NCBI GenBank assembly: GCA_016932415.1
Contig: JAFGCX010000020.1
Location: 186,001 to 250,000, forward strand
DNA length: 64,000 nucleotides
Direction: 5' to 3'
Source: Candidatus Krumholzibacteriota bacterium
GTDB lineage: Bacteria > Krumholzibacteriota > Krumholzibacteriia > Krumholzibacteriales > Krumholzibacteriaceae
The notes under the pieces were generated by a model that saw nothing but the letters and a program-made list of their open reading frames with translations, had not been told where the DNA came from and did no database searches. Positions 36,663-45,034 of the stretch are shown here, piece after piece. Every line of letters starts with the position of its first letter. The stretch's first letter is position 1. A program made the position numbers and the translations under genes.

Positions 36663-37094
36663 CTACTGACCACTGGTCAGAGTAATAACAGCCGTACCTG
36701 CGGTCTTGCCTACGCCATCGATCGTATAACCGATGTTGACGCCGTTAAGCGCTACTACGACATAACCTGTCTGTCCAGGTGTAGCAGCCGCGGCAAACTG
36801 CGGTTCCGAGGCGACCTTTGTGAAAGGGTTCTCCATAAGGTTTCCGCCGGGGAGCAGATCCTGCAGGACCTCTCCACTGGGAGTAGCGTCAGCAGCCGCA
36901 CCAGCGTATACTCCATCGTTCTGTACGGCAAAATCTTCAGCAGCAAGCTGGACCGTGTGGCAGTTTGATTTTACTGAAGCCTCTTTGGCTCTTGCCTGCA
37001 TATTGATAAAGTTAGGGATCGCTATGGCAGCGAGGATACCGATAATGACCACTACGATCATAAGCTCGATAAGAGTGAAACCCTTGTTATTCAT
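36663..37094 (-). CDS. pilA: Type IV major pilin precursor PilA
   Basis: 143-aa prepilin. The class III leader is only five residues (MNNKG) and cleavage precedes Phe, giving FTLIELMIVVVIIGILAAIA with Glu5 of the mature pilin conserved. The globular domain is short (about 85 residues), Ala/Gly/Thr-rich, and has a single cysteine (in SNCHTVQ), so the usual C-terminal disulfide loop is absent. The ribosome-binding site is GGGAGG. It has its own sigma-54 promoter, a structured leader and a strong terminator, as expected for the most highly expressed pil gene. A pseudopilin role is less likely given the context. Confidence 0.92.
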   Translation of the reverse strand: MNNKGFTLIELMIVVVIIGILAAIAIPNFINMQARAKEASVKSNCHTVQLAAEDFAVQNDGVYAGAAADATPSGEVLQDLLPGGNLMENPFTKVASEPQFAAAATPGQTGYVVVALNGVNIGYTIDGVGKTAGTAVITLTSGQ

Positions 37095-37119
37095 CTTGCA
37101 CCTCCCTGGTACAATTTTT

Positions 37120-37166
37120 CAAGGCTTTCTGCCTTGATACCGATGTTATCGGTTCTTGTGGAACCG
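37120..37166 (-). promoter_or_regulatory. Three adjacent stem-loops in the pilA leader
   Basis: In transcript order: CGGTTC-ttgtg-GAACCG (37166-37150), CCGAT-aac-ATCGG (37152-37140) and CAAGG-7 nt-CCTTG (37136-37120). The first two share three bases, so they may be mutually exclusive. They occupy the leader between the predicted start near 37208 and the GGGAGG site. They might stabilise or regulate pilA mRNA. Confidence 0.5.
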
Positions 37167-37219
37167 TGAATCGCTCAATAATCCCGGTCTCTATGTCAAC
37201 CGGGTTCAACTGCATAACC

Positions 37220-37234
37220 GCAAGTTCTATGCCA
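37220..37234 (-). promoter_or_regulatory. Sigma-54 promoter of pilA
   Basis: The minus strand reads TGGCATAGAACTTGC, with GG and GC separated by exactly 10 nt. The expected start is near 37208, giving a leader of about 114 nt. pilA is a classical sigma-54/PilR target in other bacteria. Confidence 0.87.
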
Positions 37235-37343
37235 ACAGAATCGCCCCTATGCCATGCAGTAATATCTTGCCAATATGGCCTTTATACCGATACCTCCCTT
37301 CGGGCCTTCAAAACATTGATTGTAAAATGCCTGTAAATCATTC

Positions 37344-37353
37344 GCTTTTGCAA
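37344..37353 (-). promoter_or_regulatory. Weak candidate PilR site upstream of pilA
   Basis: GCTTTTGCAA (plus strand) resembles the GCACTTTGCA element found upstream of pilB and pilM. It lies 110 bp upstream of the pilA sigma-54 promoter, almost the same distance as in pilM. The similarity is imperfect. Confidence 0.25.
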
Positions 37354-37371
37354 CCCGGGCGTATCTTCGCC

Positions 37372-38751
37372 TCAGACAGTCGCTTTCTCTTCTTCCCTGT
37401 CCAGCTCATATCTCTGGATCTTCCTGTAAAGGGTCGAAGCATTGATTCCAAGGATCGAGCTTGCTTTTTTCTTCTGCCAGTTGGTCTCTTCCAGGACGGA
37501 CAGGAGGTATTCCTTCTCCAGTTCTTCCAATGTCATCTGGGAATTATCCATGACAAGTTTTCTTCTGTCCTTCGAATGCAGCCTGACCTTGTCGGGAAGA
37601 TCGCATATATCCACGACGTCTCCATCCTGCAGGATCACGGCTCTTTCTATGACATTCTCCAGCTCACGCACATTTCCCTGCCAGTCGTAATTTATCAGAA
37701 GGCACATCGCTTCTTTTGAAATGGTCTTTTCTTTCCCGGCTTTCTGTGAAGCGATCTGGAGAAAATGCTCGACGAGCAGGGGGATATCATCCCTTCTCTC
37801 CCTGAGAGGGGGAATATTTATCGGTATGACGTTAAGACGGTAATACAGGTCCGCCCGGAAAGCGCCGGCATGGACAGCTTCTTCGAGATCCGCGTTGGTT
37901 GCCGCGACAAGCCTCGCGTTGACCTTGATCGGTTGGGTCCCTCCGACGGGGATTATCTCTCTTTCCTGCAGCACGCGGAGAAGTTTGACCTGGATAGCCA
38001 GAGATGTCTCCCCCACTTCATCGAGGAAAAATGTTCCACCGCTCGCGACCTTGAACAGGCCATCCTTGTCCCTGATCGCGCCGGTAAAACTGCCTTTGAC
38101 ATGGCCGAAGAGTTCGCTTTCAAGAAGATTCTCGGGAAGGGCGCCGCAGTTTATCGATACGAATGGAGTATTCGATCTGTCGCTCTGGTAATGGATAGCC
38201 CTTGCGACAAGTTCCTTACCCGTACCGCTCTCTCCCGTCACCAGTATCGTCGAATCTGTATCCGCCACTTTGTCTATGAGATCGAAGACCTTATGTATCT
38301 CCTCGCTCTTTCCTATGATCTTTCTTGGTGAATCCTTCTTTTTCAGCTGCTTTTTCAGAAAGAGATTCTCGCTTTTCACTTTGTGCAGGTCAAGGGCGTT
38401 ACGGACGACCATCTTGATCTCTTCGTTCTTGGCGGCCCTTTTTATCAGATAGTAAAAGGCTCCTTCATTCAACGCGTCGATCGCCGTCTTCTGAGAAGCG
38501 TACGCCGTCATGATTATCACCGGAAGAGTCGGATTGATCTCTTTGGCCTGTTTCAGCACTTCGATCCCGTCTATCCCCTCCATCCTTATATCAGTCATCA
38601 AGAGATCGAAATTCGAACCGGATATCTCCTTGACAGCCTTTTTTCCGTTATTGACCGTTTTAACGTCATACCCTTCCTTCTTCAACATTATGGCAAGGTA
38701 CTGGCACATGCTTTTTTCATCGTCTACGATCAGGATCTTTTCATCCGCCAT
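37372..38751 (-). CDS. pilR: Sigma-54-dependent response regulator PilR
   Basis: 459-aa NtrC-type regulator. Receiver (1-120): ILIVDDEKSMCQYLA with the phosphoacceptor Asp in LLMTDIRMEGIDG. AAA+ domain (about 145-380): Walker A GESGTGKE, sigma-54 loop GSFTGA (Ser replaces the usual Ala), Walker B GGTFFLDEVGE. C-terminal Fis helix-turn-helix: KKASSILGINASTLYRKI. It lies 18 nt after pilS. Its position between pilS and pilA and the three sigma-54 promoters in the cluster make it the pilin regulator. Confidence 0.95.
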   Translation of the reverse strand: MADEKILIVDDEKSMCQYLAIMLKKEGYDVKTVNNGKKAVKEISGSNFDLLMTDIRMEGIDGIEVLKQAKEINPTLPVIIMTAYASQKTAIDALNEGAFYYLIKRAAKNEEIKMVVRNALDLHKVKSENLFLKKQLKKKDSPRKIIGKSEEIHKVFDLIDKVADTDSTILVTGESGTGKELVARAIHYQSDRSNTPFVSINCGALPENLLESELFGHVKGSFTGAIRDKDGLFKVASGGTFFLDEVGETSLAIQVKLLRVLQEREIIPVGGTQPIKVNARLVAATNADLEEAVHAGAFRADLYYRLNVIPINIPPLRERRDDIPLLVEHFLQIASQKAGKEKTISKEAMCLLINYDWQGNVRELENVIERAVILQDGDVVDICDLPDKVRLHSKDRRKLVMDNSQMTLEELEKEYLLSVLEETNWQKKKASSILGINASTLYRKIQRYELDREEEKATV

Positions 38752-38769
38752 TAATAGAGACCCCCAGAA

Positions 38770-40524
38770 TTAAATAACATCGACACTGCATAACTTCTCT
38801 GTTTCATGATTCTCTTCTTCTTTGATTGTCTCAGGGACCGAAACGGGAAGAATCACTGAAAAGACCGTCCCGGTATTTTCCCTGCTCTCTACCTTGATCA
38901 AGCCGGAGTGGCTTTCGACTATCCTCGCGGCGGTGGCAAGTCCCAGACCTGTCCCGCCATTCTTTGTCGTAAAAAACGGAACAAATATATTTGGAAGCAC
39001 ATCCTCCGGAATAACCGGACCGTCATTATGAAAATCGATTCGCACGCATTCCTCAGGATCCCGGTTCTCCCGCAACCTGGTCGTCACCTTGAATACTTTG
39101 ATCTTCAAAGTCCCAATCGAATCAAGCATCTCACAGGCGTTGAGACCGATATTGAGAAATACCTGCCTGATCTGTTCATCATCTATATAGACAACTTCGT
39201 CGGAGATATTGTCATTCACGTCTATCAGGACTTTGTGGCTGAGATTAGGAGAATGTTTCAGCAAAAGAACAATATCACGGATCGATTTGACGATATCGGT
39301 ACGAGTCATTTCGGGTTTACGCATTCTCGCGTATTCGAGAAAATCGGTTATTATCCTGTCAAGCCGGTCTGATTCGGTGATTATAAGATCCATAAGTTCT
39401 TCATTATCGCCGCTTACATCGAGTTCACCTTTCAGCATCTCGATCGATCCACATATCGAAGCGAGTGGCGCGCGTACTTCGTGAGCGATTGCCGCGGAAA
39501 GTTCACCGACGGCGGCGAGCTTGTCCGACTGACGAATCTTCTCGCGCATCTGGTCCACTTCCGTCAGATCCTGGAATATCGCTATGACTCCCTTTATCTC
39601 ACCACCTTCATCCTTGAGAGTCGATGTGCTTATCCCGAGAGGTACGACAGAACCGTCAGTTCTCTGAACTTCGATCTCGTAGCGCTTTCGGTGAAGGCCA
39701 CTGTCAATAGTAATAATGAACTCGTGCACGAGATGAGGCATATTCGAAAAGACCTTCTTCACGTTCTTACCCTTGTAATCGATGGCGCTTTTCATCCCGA
39801 GTATCTCGACCGCGGCATTGTTTATCGTAAGGATCATTCCATCGAGATCAGCCACAACGAGTCCACTGCTCATGTTCATCAGGATACTATCGGTATCGAA
39901 CCTGATCTGGCGGATCTCATTCTCCTTATCTTCAAGTTCCATAGCCTTCTTATGAAGGTACTTTGAGGCGTATCCACTGACGAGCCCCGTGAGAACGAAG
40001 ATAACCGAGTAAAGGTAACCCTGTACTATCAGGTTTGAGAATATCGTCCTCGAGTATGGTTGCATCCAGCTTCCGGCCGGAGAGACGATCTTGCCGCTGA
40101 TCTCGAGCATGCTGAAAGTGAAGTAGACCGAAGCGGCCAGTATAGCGGTTATGAGGCCGCCTGAAACCTGAAAGAATTCACCACCGACAAGAATCGGAAG
40201 AATAAAAAGCATCGTAAAATAAGATGACGCACCGCCGCTGTAATAGGTCAGCATAGATAAGACACAGATGTCTATACCGATCAGGACACGTATGACTATG
40301 TCGACGGAGACTCCTTTTTTATACGCGAGATAAGCGGAACCGGTGCAGATATATACGATTCCCAGCAGACTGTACAGCCCGGCGACAGAGATCAACCTGC
40401 TGTTCAACTGCAGGATCATGATAGCAGCCCCTATAACCAGGGTCGACATGATGATCCTGAGAAAAGCAAGTCTTTTCAGTTTCCGTTCCTCTTCCAGAGG
40501 AAATGCACGCGGAACCAGTTCCAT
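38770..40524 (-). CDS. pilS: Sensor histidine kinase PilS
   Basis: 584-aa membrane sensor kinase with about six N-terminal hydrophobic helices (residues 20-190) and a short coiled coil. A PAS domain follows (about 205-330, MSSGLVVADLDGMILTINNAAVE). The HisKA domain has the phosphorylated His in AAIAHEVRAPLASICGS. The HATPase domain has the N box FLNIGLNAC and the G boxes GGTGLGLATAARI. In other bacteria PilS senses pilin through its membrane domain. It is in the pilB-T-C-S-R transcript, 21 nt after pilC. Confidence 0.94.
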   Translation of the reverse strand: MELVPRAFPLEEERKLKRLAFLRIIMSTLVIGAAIMILQLNSRLISVAGLYSLLGIVYICTGSAYLAYKKGVSVDIVIRVLIGIDICVLSMLTYYSGGASSYFTMLFILPILVGGEFFQVSGGLITAILAASVYFTFSMLEISGKIVSPAGSWMQPYSRTIFSNLIVQGYLYSVIFVLTGLVSGYASKYLHKKAMELEDKENEIRQIRFDTDSILMNMSSGLVVADLDGMILTINNAAVEILGMKSAIDYKGKNVKKVFSNMPHLVHEFIITIDSGLHRKRYEIEVQRTDGSVVPLGISTSTLKDEGGEIKGVIAIFQDLTEVDQMREKIRQSDKLAAVGELSAAIAHEVRAPLASICGSIEMLKGELDVSGDNEELMDLIITESDRLDRIITDFLEYARMRKPEMTRTDIVKSIRDIVLLLKHSPNLSHKVLIDVNDNISDEVVYIDDEQIRQVFLNIGLNACEMLDSIGTLKIKVFKVTTRLRENRDPEECVRIDFHNDGPVIPEDVLPNIFVPFFTTKNGGTGLGLATAARIVESHSGLIKVESRENTGTVFSVILPVSVPETIKEEENHETEKLCSVDVI

Positions 40525-40545
40525 CCTTTTCTACCCCTATTTATT

Positions 40546-41754
40546 TTATCCCGCGACGACTGTCACGAGTTTGAACATCGGCAGATACATCGCGATCAAC
40601 ATCCCACCGACTATCGCTCCCATTACGACGATCATTATTGGCTCAATCGCCGCAGTCATCGATTCAACTGCCGAATCAACCTCGTCATCATAGAAATCCG
40701 CGACCTTGTCGAGCATCTCATCGAGAGCTCCGGTCTGCTCGCCGACTCCAATCATCTGAACTACCATCGGCGGGAATACGCCGCTTTTTTTCAACGGTTC
40801 GGCAATAGTGTTTCCTTCGCTGATACTCTGTTTTACTTCCATTACTGCCTTCTCAATGACCTTGTTTCCAGATGTACGCGCCGTTATCTCCAACCCGTTG
40901 AGGATCGGAACACCGCTTGAAATAAGCGTTCCCAGGGTCCTCGTAAATCTTGCCACCGATCCTTTTCGGACAACGTTACCTATAATGGGAAGACCGAGAA
41001 GGGTCTTGTCGACATTGTAATGCCCCTTTTCAGTCTTGTAATACCTCTTGAAAAAGAAAGCACCGCCGATCGTCCCTCCCAGGAGCAGGTACCAGTTCGC
41101 TCTTAAAAAATCACTGAGGAACATGACGATCTGTGTCGGCAGGGGCAGCGTCCCACCGAAATCTGTGAACATTTTCGCGAAAGTCGGGATGATCACCATC
41201 AGCATGAAGATAGTCGCTCCAAGCGCGACGCAGAGGACTATCGTCGGATAAGTCAACGCGCCCTTGATCTTTCGCCTTAACGCATCAGCTTTCTCAAGGT
41301 ACTGAGCCAGCCTGTTGAGAATTATATCGAGAATACCGCCTGCCTCACCGGCATCGACCATGTTTACGAAAAGATCGCTGAAACATGAATGTTTATTCAG
41401 CGCTTCGGCAAGAGTCGATCCCGACTCGACGTCGCTCATCACTTCAGTGGCAATCTGCTTGAACCTCGGCTTCTCAAGCTGAGAAGAGAGAATGTCGAGG
41501 CACTGGACCATCGGAAGACCGGCATTGATCATCGTGGCGAACTGCCTGGTGAAGATCCCGAGATCTTTGACCGTGATCTTGTTCTTCGCGCCGAAATTGA
41601 TCTGTATGTCTTTCGGTTTCTGTCTTATATGAGTTATTATGATCTTTCTCTTGCGCAGATGATTGATCAACTCATTCTTGTTCTCAGCGGCGTATTCCCC
41701 GGAAAGGACTTCTCCTGTCGGCGTCCTCCCCTTCCATATATAAGTAGTAGCCAT
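40546..41754 (-). CDS. pilC: Type IV pilus inner-membrane platform protein PilC
   Basis: 402-aa T2SS-F/PilC family protein with two repeats of a cytoplasmic domain plus helices. It starts MATTYIWKGRTPTGEVLSGE and carries LGIFTRQFATMINAGLPMVQ, then the second-repeat equivalent ARFTRTLGTLISSGVPILNG. The ATG at 41754 is preferred because an AGGGGG site lies 6 nt upstream and the family N-terminus begins there; the longer frame would overlap pilT. It couples the PilB/PilT motors to pilin insertion. Confidence 0.95.
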   Translation of the reverse strand: MATTYIWKGRTPTGEVLSGEYAAENKNELINHLRKRKIIITHIRQKPKDIQINFGAKNKITVKDLGIFTRQFATMINAGLPMVQCLDILSSQLEKPRFKQIATEVMSDVESGSTLAEALNKHSCFSDLFVNMVDAGEAGGILDIILNRLAQYLEKADALRRKIKGALTYPTIVLCVALGATIFMLMVIIPTFAKMFTDFGGTLPLPTQIVMFLSDFLRANWYLLLGGTIGGAFFFKRYYKTEKGHYNVDKTLLGLPIIGNVVRKGSVARFTRTLGTLISSGVPILNGLEITARTSGNKVIEKAVMEVKQSISEGNTIAEPLKKSGVFPPMVVQMIGVGEQTGALDEMLDKVADFYDDEVDSAVESMTAAIEPIMIVVMGAIVGGMLIAMYLPMFKLVTVVAG

Positions 41755-41797
41755 TTTGATCCCCCTGATCGATATTTTCCTGCACGCAACAGCTGAT

Positions 41798-42883
41798 TTA
41801 GTACTGCATACTTCCTGTTCCAGCCCTCTCACCCATCATCTGTTCGAGTTCGATAGGATCGGAGCTCCTTCGTAATGCTTCATCTCTCGCGACCTTTCGA
41901 TCGCAGAACGCCTGGAAAAGCGCCTGATTCATCGTCTGCATCCCATATTTGTGTCCGGCCTGCATCAGGCCGTATATCTGGTGTATTTTATCGTCGCGGA
42001 TGACCGCCCTGATCGCCGGTGTACATACCATGAGTTCGGCTACAAGAACCCTTCCTTTGCCGGAGATGTGAGGGATAAGCTGCTGCGTCAGCACTCCTTC
42101 GAGCACAAACGCCAACTGAGCCCTGATCTGCGACTGCTGGGTAGCGGGGAAGGTATCGACTATCCTGTTTATCGATTCAAAAGTCGAATTGGTGTGGAGA
42201 GTGGCCAGAGCGAGATGGCCTGTCTCGGCGATCGTAAGGGCCGCCTGCATCGTTTCGAGATCGCGCATCTCTCCGATCAGGATAACGTCCGGATCCTGCC
42301 TCAGGACATGCTTCAGTGCTGAAGCGAAAGTCTCCGTATCAGCTCTGACCTCCCTCTGGTTCACGATGCAGTTCCTGTGCTGATGAATATATTCGATGGG
42401 ATCCTCGATCGTGATCACATGCGCTTTACGTTCATTATTGATCTTGTTTATAAGGCTCGCCAGGGTAGTCGATTTACCGCTTCCCGTCGGACCGGTCACG
42501 AGGATAAGGCCCTTCTGTTTTTCCGCGAAATTCTTTACTTCCTTCGGAAGGCCGAGTTTATTGTAGTCGAGAATCTCAAACGGGATCTGTCTTATCGCGA
42601 GGCTTGTCACTCCCCGCTGCTGAAAAACGTTAGCCCTGAATCTGGAGAGTCCCTGCACGCCGAATGAAAAATCGAGTTCTTTCTCGTTCTCAAACCGTTT
42701 CTGCTGTTCCTCCGTAAGGACGCTGTAGGCGATCTGTTTGCTGAGTTCGGGAGTTGTCACAGGGTGATTCGTTTTGTGTATCACGCCATCCACCCTCAAC
42801 ATCGGCGGAACACCGGCAGTTATATGCAGATCGCTGGCTTTCTTCTCGATCATTTCCTGTAGCAATTCTCTGAGGTTTAACAT
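41798..42883 (-). CDS. pilT: Type IV pilus retraction ATPase PilT
   Basis: 361-aa hexameric motor ATPase for pilus retraction (twitching). The N-terminal PAS-like domain has KASDLHITAGVPPMLRVDG. Walker A is GPTGSGKSTTLAS, the Asp box is TIEDPIEYIH, Walker B is VILIGEMRD and the His box is TGHLALATLHTN. The conserved C-terminal AIRAVIRDDKIHQIYGLMQ segment distinguishes PilT from PilB. 36 nt after pilB. Confidence 0.96.
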   Translation of the reverse strand: MLNLRELLQEMIEKKASDLHITAGVPPMLRVDGVIHKTNHPVTTPELSKQIAYSVLTEEQQKRFENEKELDFSFGVQGLSRFRANVFQQRGVTSLAIRQIPFEILDYNKLGLPKEVKNFAEKQKGLILVTGPTGSGKSTTLASLINKINNERKAHVITIEDPIEYIHQHRNCIVNQREVRADTETFASALKHVLRQDPDVILIGEMRDLETMQAALTIAETGHLALATLHTNSTFESINRIVDTFPATQQSQIRAQLAFVLEGVLTQQLIPHISGKGRVLVAELMVCTPAIRAVIRDDKIHQIYGLMQAGHKYGMQTMNQALFQAFCDRKVARDEALRRSSDPIELEQMMGERAGTGSMQY

Positions 42884-42919
42884 AAAAGCAACATCTCCCT
42901 GTCGTGTAAATCTGCCCTG

Positions 42920-44599
42920 CTACTTGTCAGTCGTCTCTCTTAGGACTTCCTCAAGGGAAGTTATTCCATCTTTTAGTTTCAGTATCCCGTCAGCCCTGAG
43001 CGTGAGCATACCCTCCTTTACCGCCTGTTCCTTGATCTCCATAGAGGAGCAACGGTTCAGGATCATCTCCCTGATCTCGCTCGAGATCGGCATGACCTCG
43101 TAAAGGCCAAGGCGACCCTTGTAACCTGTATTGCTGCACTTCGAGCATCCTTCGGGAGTATATATCTGGAATGCGGGTTCATTAGGTATTCCAAGTTCCC
43201 GAAGAGCTTCAGGATGTATCTCCACTGGCTTTTTACAGTTGTCGCACAGCCGGCGGATCAGGCGCTGGGCCTGTATAAGGTTGGTCGAACTGGACACAAG
43301 GAAAGGCTCGACACCCATATCTATCATTCTGTTTATCGTGCTTGGAGCATCATTTGTATGGAGAGTGCTTAGCACCAGGTGCCCGGTAAGCGCCGCCTTG
43401 ACGGCGATAGAACCGGTCTCAAGATCACGTATCTCACCGACCATGACGATGTTGGGATCCTGCCTGAGAAAAGCTTTCAGGGCAGTCGCAAACGTCAGAC
43501 CTATCTCCTCGTGTACGTTTACCTGGTTGATTCCCTCAAGGTTGTATTCCACGGGGTCTTCGGCTGTCATGATATTATGATGGGGAAGGTTTATTTTGCT
43601 CAGCGCCGAATACAGCGTCGTAGTTTTTCCGCTACCGGTAGGGCCGGTCACAAGGACCATTCCATATGGCGACTCGATCGCTTCATTCAGTTTGGCGAGC
43701 GCTTCCGGCTGGAATCCGAGTTTTGTAAGATCTATCTCGAGGTTGCTCTTGTCAAGGATTCGCATAACGATCTTTTCACCGAAAATGGTTGGAAGGGTGC
43801 TTACCCTGAGATCTATCTTCTTGCTTCCGATCCTGATCTTTATTCTTCCATCCTGGGGTATCCTCTTCTCGGCGATATCCAGTTCAGCCATGATCTTCAG
43901 TCTCGAGGTGATGGCGCCTCTCATCTTTACCGGAGGGGACATCATCTCATGCAGCTGACCGTCTATCCTGAACCTGACCCGCATGGAAGTCTCGAACGGT
44001 TCAATGTGGATATCGCTTGCTCCCTTGTTGACGGCGTCGGCGATAAGGGAGTTTACGAGTTTTACCACTGGCGCGTCTTCACTCTGCGCCTCGGCAAGGC
44101 CCATATCATCTTCGATATCTTCGACGATCTCGAAATCCTCTTCCATGTCCCGCATCACTTCGGCGAGTGAATCCGCGGAATCATAAAAACGATCGATCGC
44201 CCTTTTGATCGAGGTCTCAGTCGCGACCACGGGACTTACTTCGAGTCCCGTTATGAACTTTATGTCGTCTATTGCAAAAATATTGTCAGGATTGGCCATC
44301 GCAACGGTGAGTACGCGCCCCTCGCGTAAAACAGGCACGACCTGGAATTTCGTCGCTACTTCAGCGGGTATCAGTTCTACTGAATGTTCATCGGCTTCGA
44401 GTTCATCAAGATCGACGGCGGGTACCTGATACTCCTGCGAAAGGAATTCCGAAAATGCTTTTTCGGAAATCGCTCCTGTCTTGACAAGGTTGTACCCAAG
44501 GCTTCCGCCCGAATTCCCCTGCTCTATAAGAGCAAGATCGAGCTGATCCTTGCTGATAAGGCTCGATTCAACAAGCTGGTTTGCTATATTGTCTTTCAA
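42920..44599 (-). CDS. pilB: Type IV pilus extension ATPase PilB
   Basis: 559-aa extension motor. The frame is open 83 codons further upstream, but the start is placed at a TTG (44599). A GGAGGA site lies 5 nt before it, the protein then begins with the family's usual N-terminal MshEN domain (NIANQLVESSLISKDQLDLA), and the predicted sigma-54 promoter lies inside the longer frame. Walker A is GPTGSGKTTTLYSAL, Walker B is IVMVGEIRD, and the zinc-binding tetracysteine is CDNC and CSKC. First gene of the pilB-T-C-S-R transcript. Confidence 0.95.
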   Translation of the reverse strand: MKDNIANQLVESSLISKDQLDLALIEQGNSGGSLGYNLVKTGAISEKAFSEFLSQEYQVPAVDLDELEADEHSVELIPAEVATKFQVVPVLREGRVLTVAMANPDNIFAIDDIKFITGLEVSPVVATETSIKRAIDRFYDSADSLAEVMRDMEEDFEIVEDIEDDMGLAEAQSEDAPVVKLVNSLIADAVNKGASDIHIEPFETSMRVRFRIDGQLHEMMSPPVKMRGAITSRLKIMAELDIAEKRIPQDGRIKIRIGSKKIDLRVSTLPTIFGEKIVMRILDKSNLEIDLTKLGFQPEALAKLNEAIESPYGMVLVTGPTGSGKTTTLYSALSKINLPHHNIMTAEDPVEYNLEGINQVNVHEEIGLTFATALKAFLRQDPNIVMVGEIRDLETGSIAVKAALTGHLVLSTLHTNDAPSTINRMIDMGVEPFLVSSSTNLIQAQRLIRRLCDNCKKPVEIHPEALRELGIPNEPAFQIYTPEGCSKCSNTGYKGRLGLYEVMPISSEIREMILNRCSSMEIKEQAVKEGMLTLRADGILKLKDGITSLEEVLRETTDK

Positions 44600-44721
44600 G
44601 GATTTCCTCCGACCTTCTTCTATTCCCGGGAAAATACAAGCAATTTCCTGACCATTTGCTGAAATCCATCTATCATTCATTCGGCAATTTTTTCTATACA
44701 TTGAACAAAAAATTCCCGACC

Positions 44722-44736
44722 GCAATAAATATGCCA
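44722..44736 (-). promoter_or_regulatory. Sigma-54 promoter of pilB-T-C-S-R
   Basis: The minus strand reads TGGCATATTTATTGC, with GG and GC separated by exactly 10 nt. The expected start is near 44711, giving a leader of about 112 nt to the TTG start of pilB. Because pilS and pilR lie downstream, PilR would stimulate its own synthesis. Confidence 0.85.
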
Positions 44737-44922
44737 CGCTTCGGCTTTGAGGATAACAGATTGAAGTAAAATCGATTCTGGGAGAGGCGCTCGTGTCGAG
44801 TACGCGTCTTTCAAATGACAGGGCACCTGATCGCCAATGTGCTAACAAGTTGCGATTTTTACAATTCAGCCATTATTGAGAGATGTCCTGTCATCTACCC
44901 GGCGGCCTGATTTTGTGCAGGC

Positions 44923-44949
44923 TGCAAGATATTTCGCACTTTGCAAGAT
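44923..44949. promoter_or_regulatory. Direct repeats and shared 10-mer upstream of pilB
   Basis: TGCAAGAT occurs at 44923-44930 and 44942-44949, a 19-bp period (about two helical turns). Between them, GCACTTTGCA (44936-44945) is identical to the element upstream of pilM in the opposite orientation. This is about 200 bp from the sigma-54 promoter, acceptable for an enhancer. Confidence 0.35.
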
Positions 44950-45034
44950 GGTCGGATATCGATTCGAGCCTTTCCAGTGGATAGGATTATGACTGTTCGC
45001 GTGGACCGTTATCAGCCATAGTGGTGGGAAAGAA

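Larger units (their letters stand above)
44600..45034. other. Non-coding region upstream of pilB
   Basis: This 435-nt gap has no credible gene. It holds the roughly 112-nt pilB leader, the sigma-54 promoter, an 8-bp inverted repeat (ATGACAGG at 44815-44822, CCTGTCAT at 44887-44894) and two direct repeats TGCAAGAT spaced 19 bp apart. No clear terminator for the upstream TonB-receptor gene is seen. Confidence 0.6.

Noticed and set aside
36485-36673. 62-codon minus-strand frame between pilA and the ABC ATPase
   Set aside because: It reads through the strong pilA terminator and has no family features.
37252-37268. Second TGGCA-like sequence upstream of pilA (minus strand TGGCAAGATATTACTGC)
   Set aside because: GG and GC are 12 nt apart, so it cannot act as a sigma-54 promoter.
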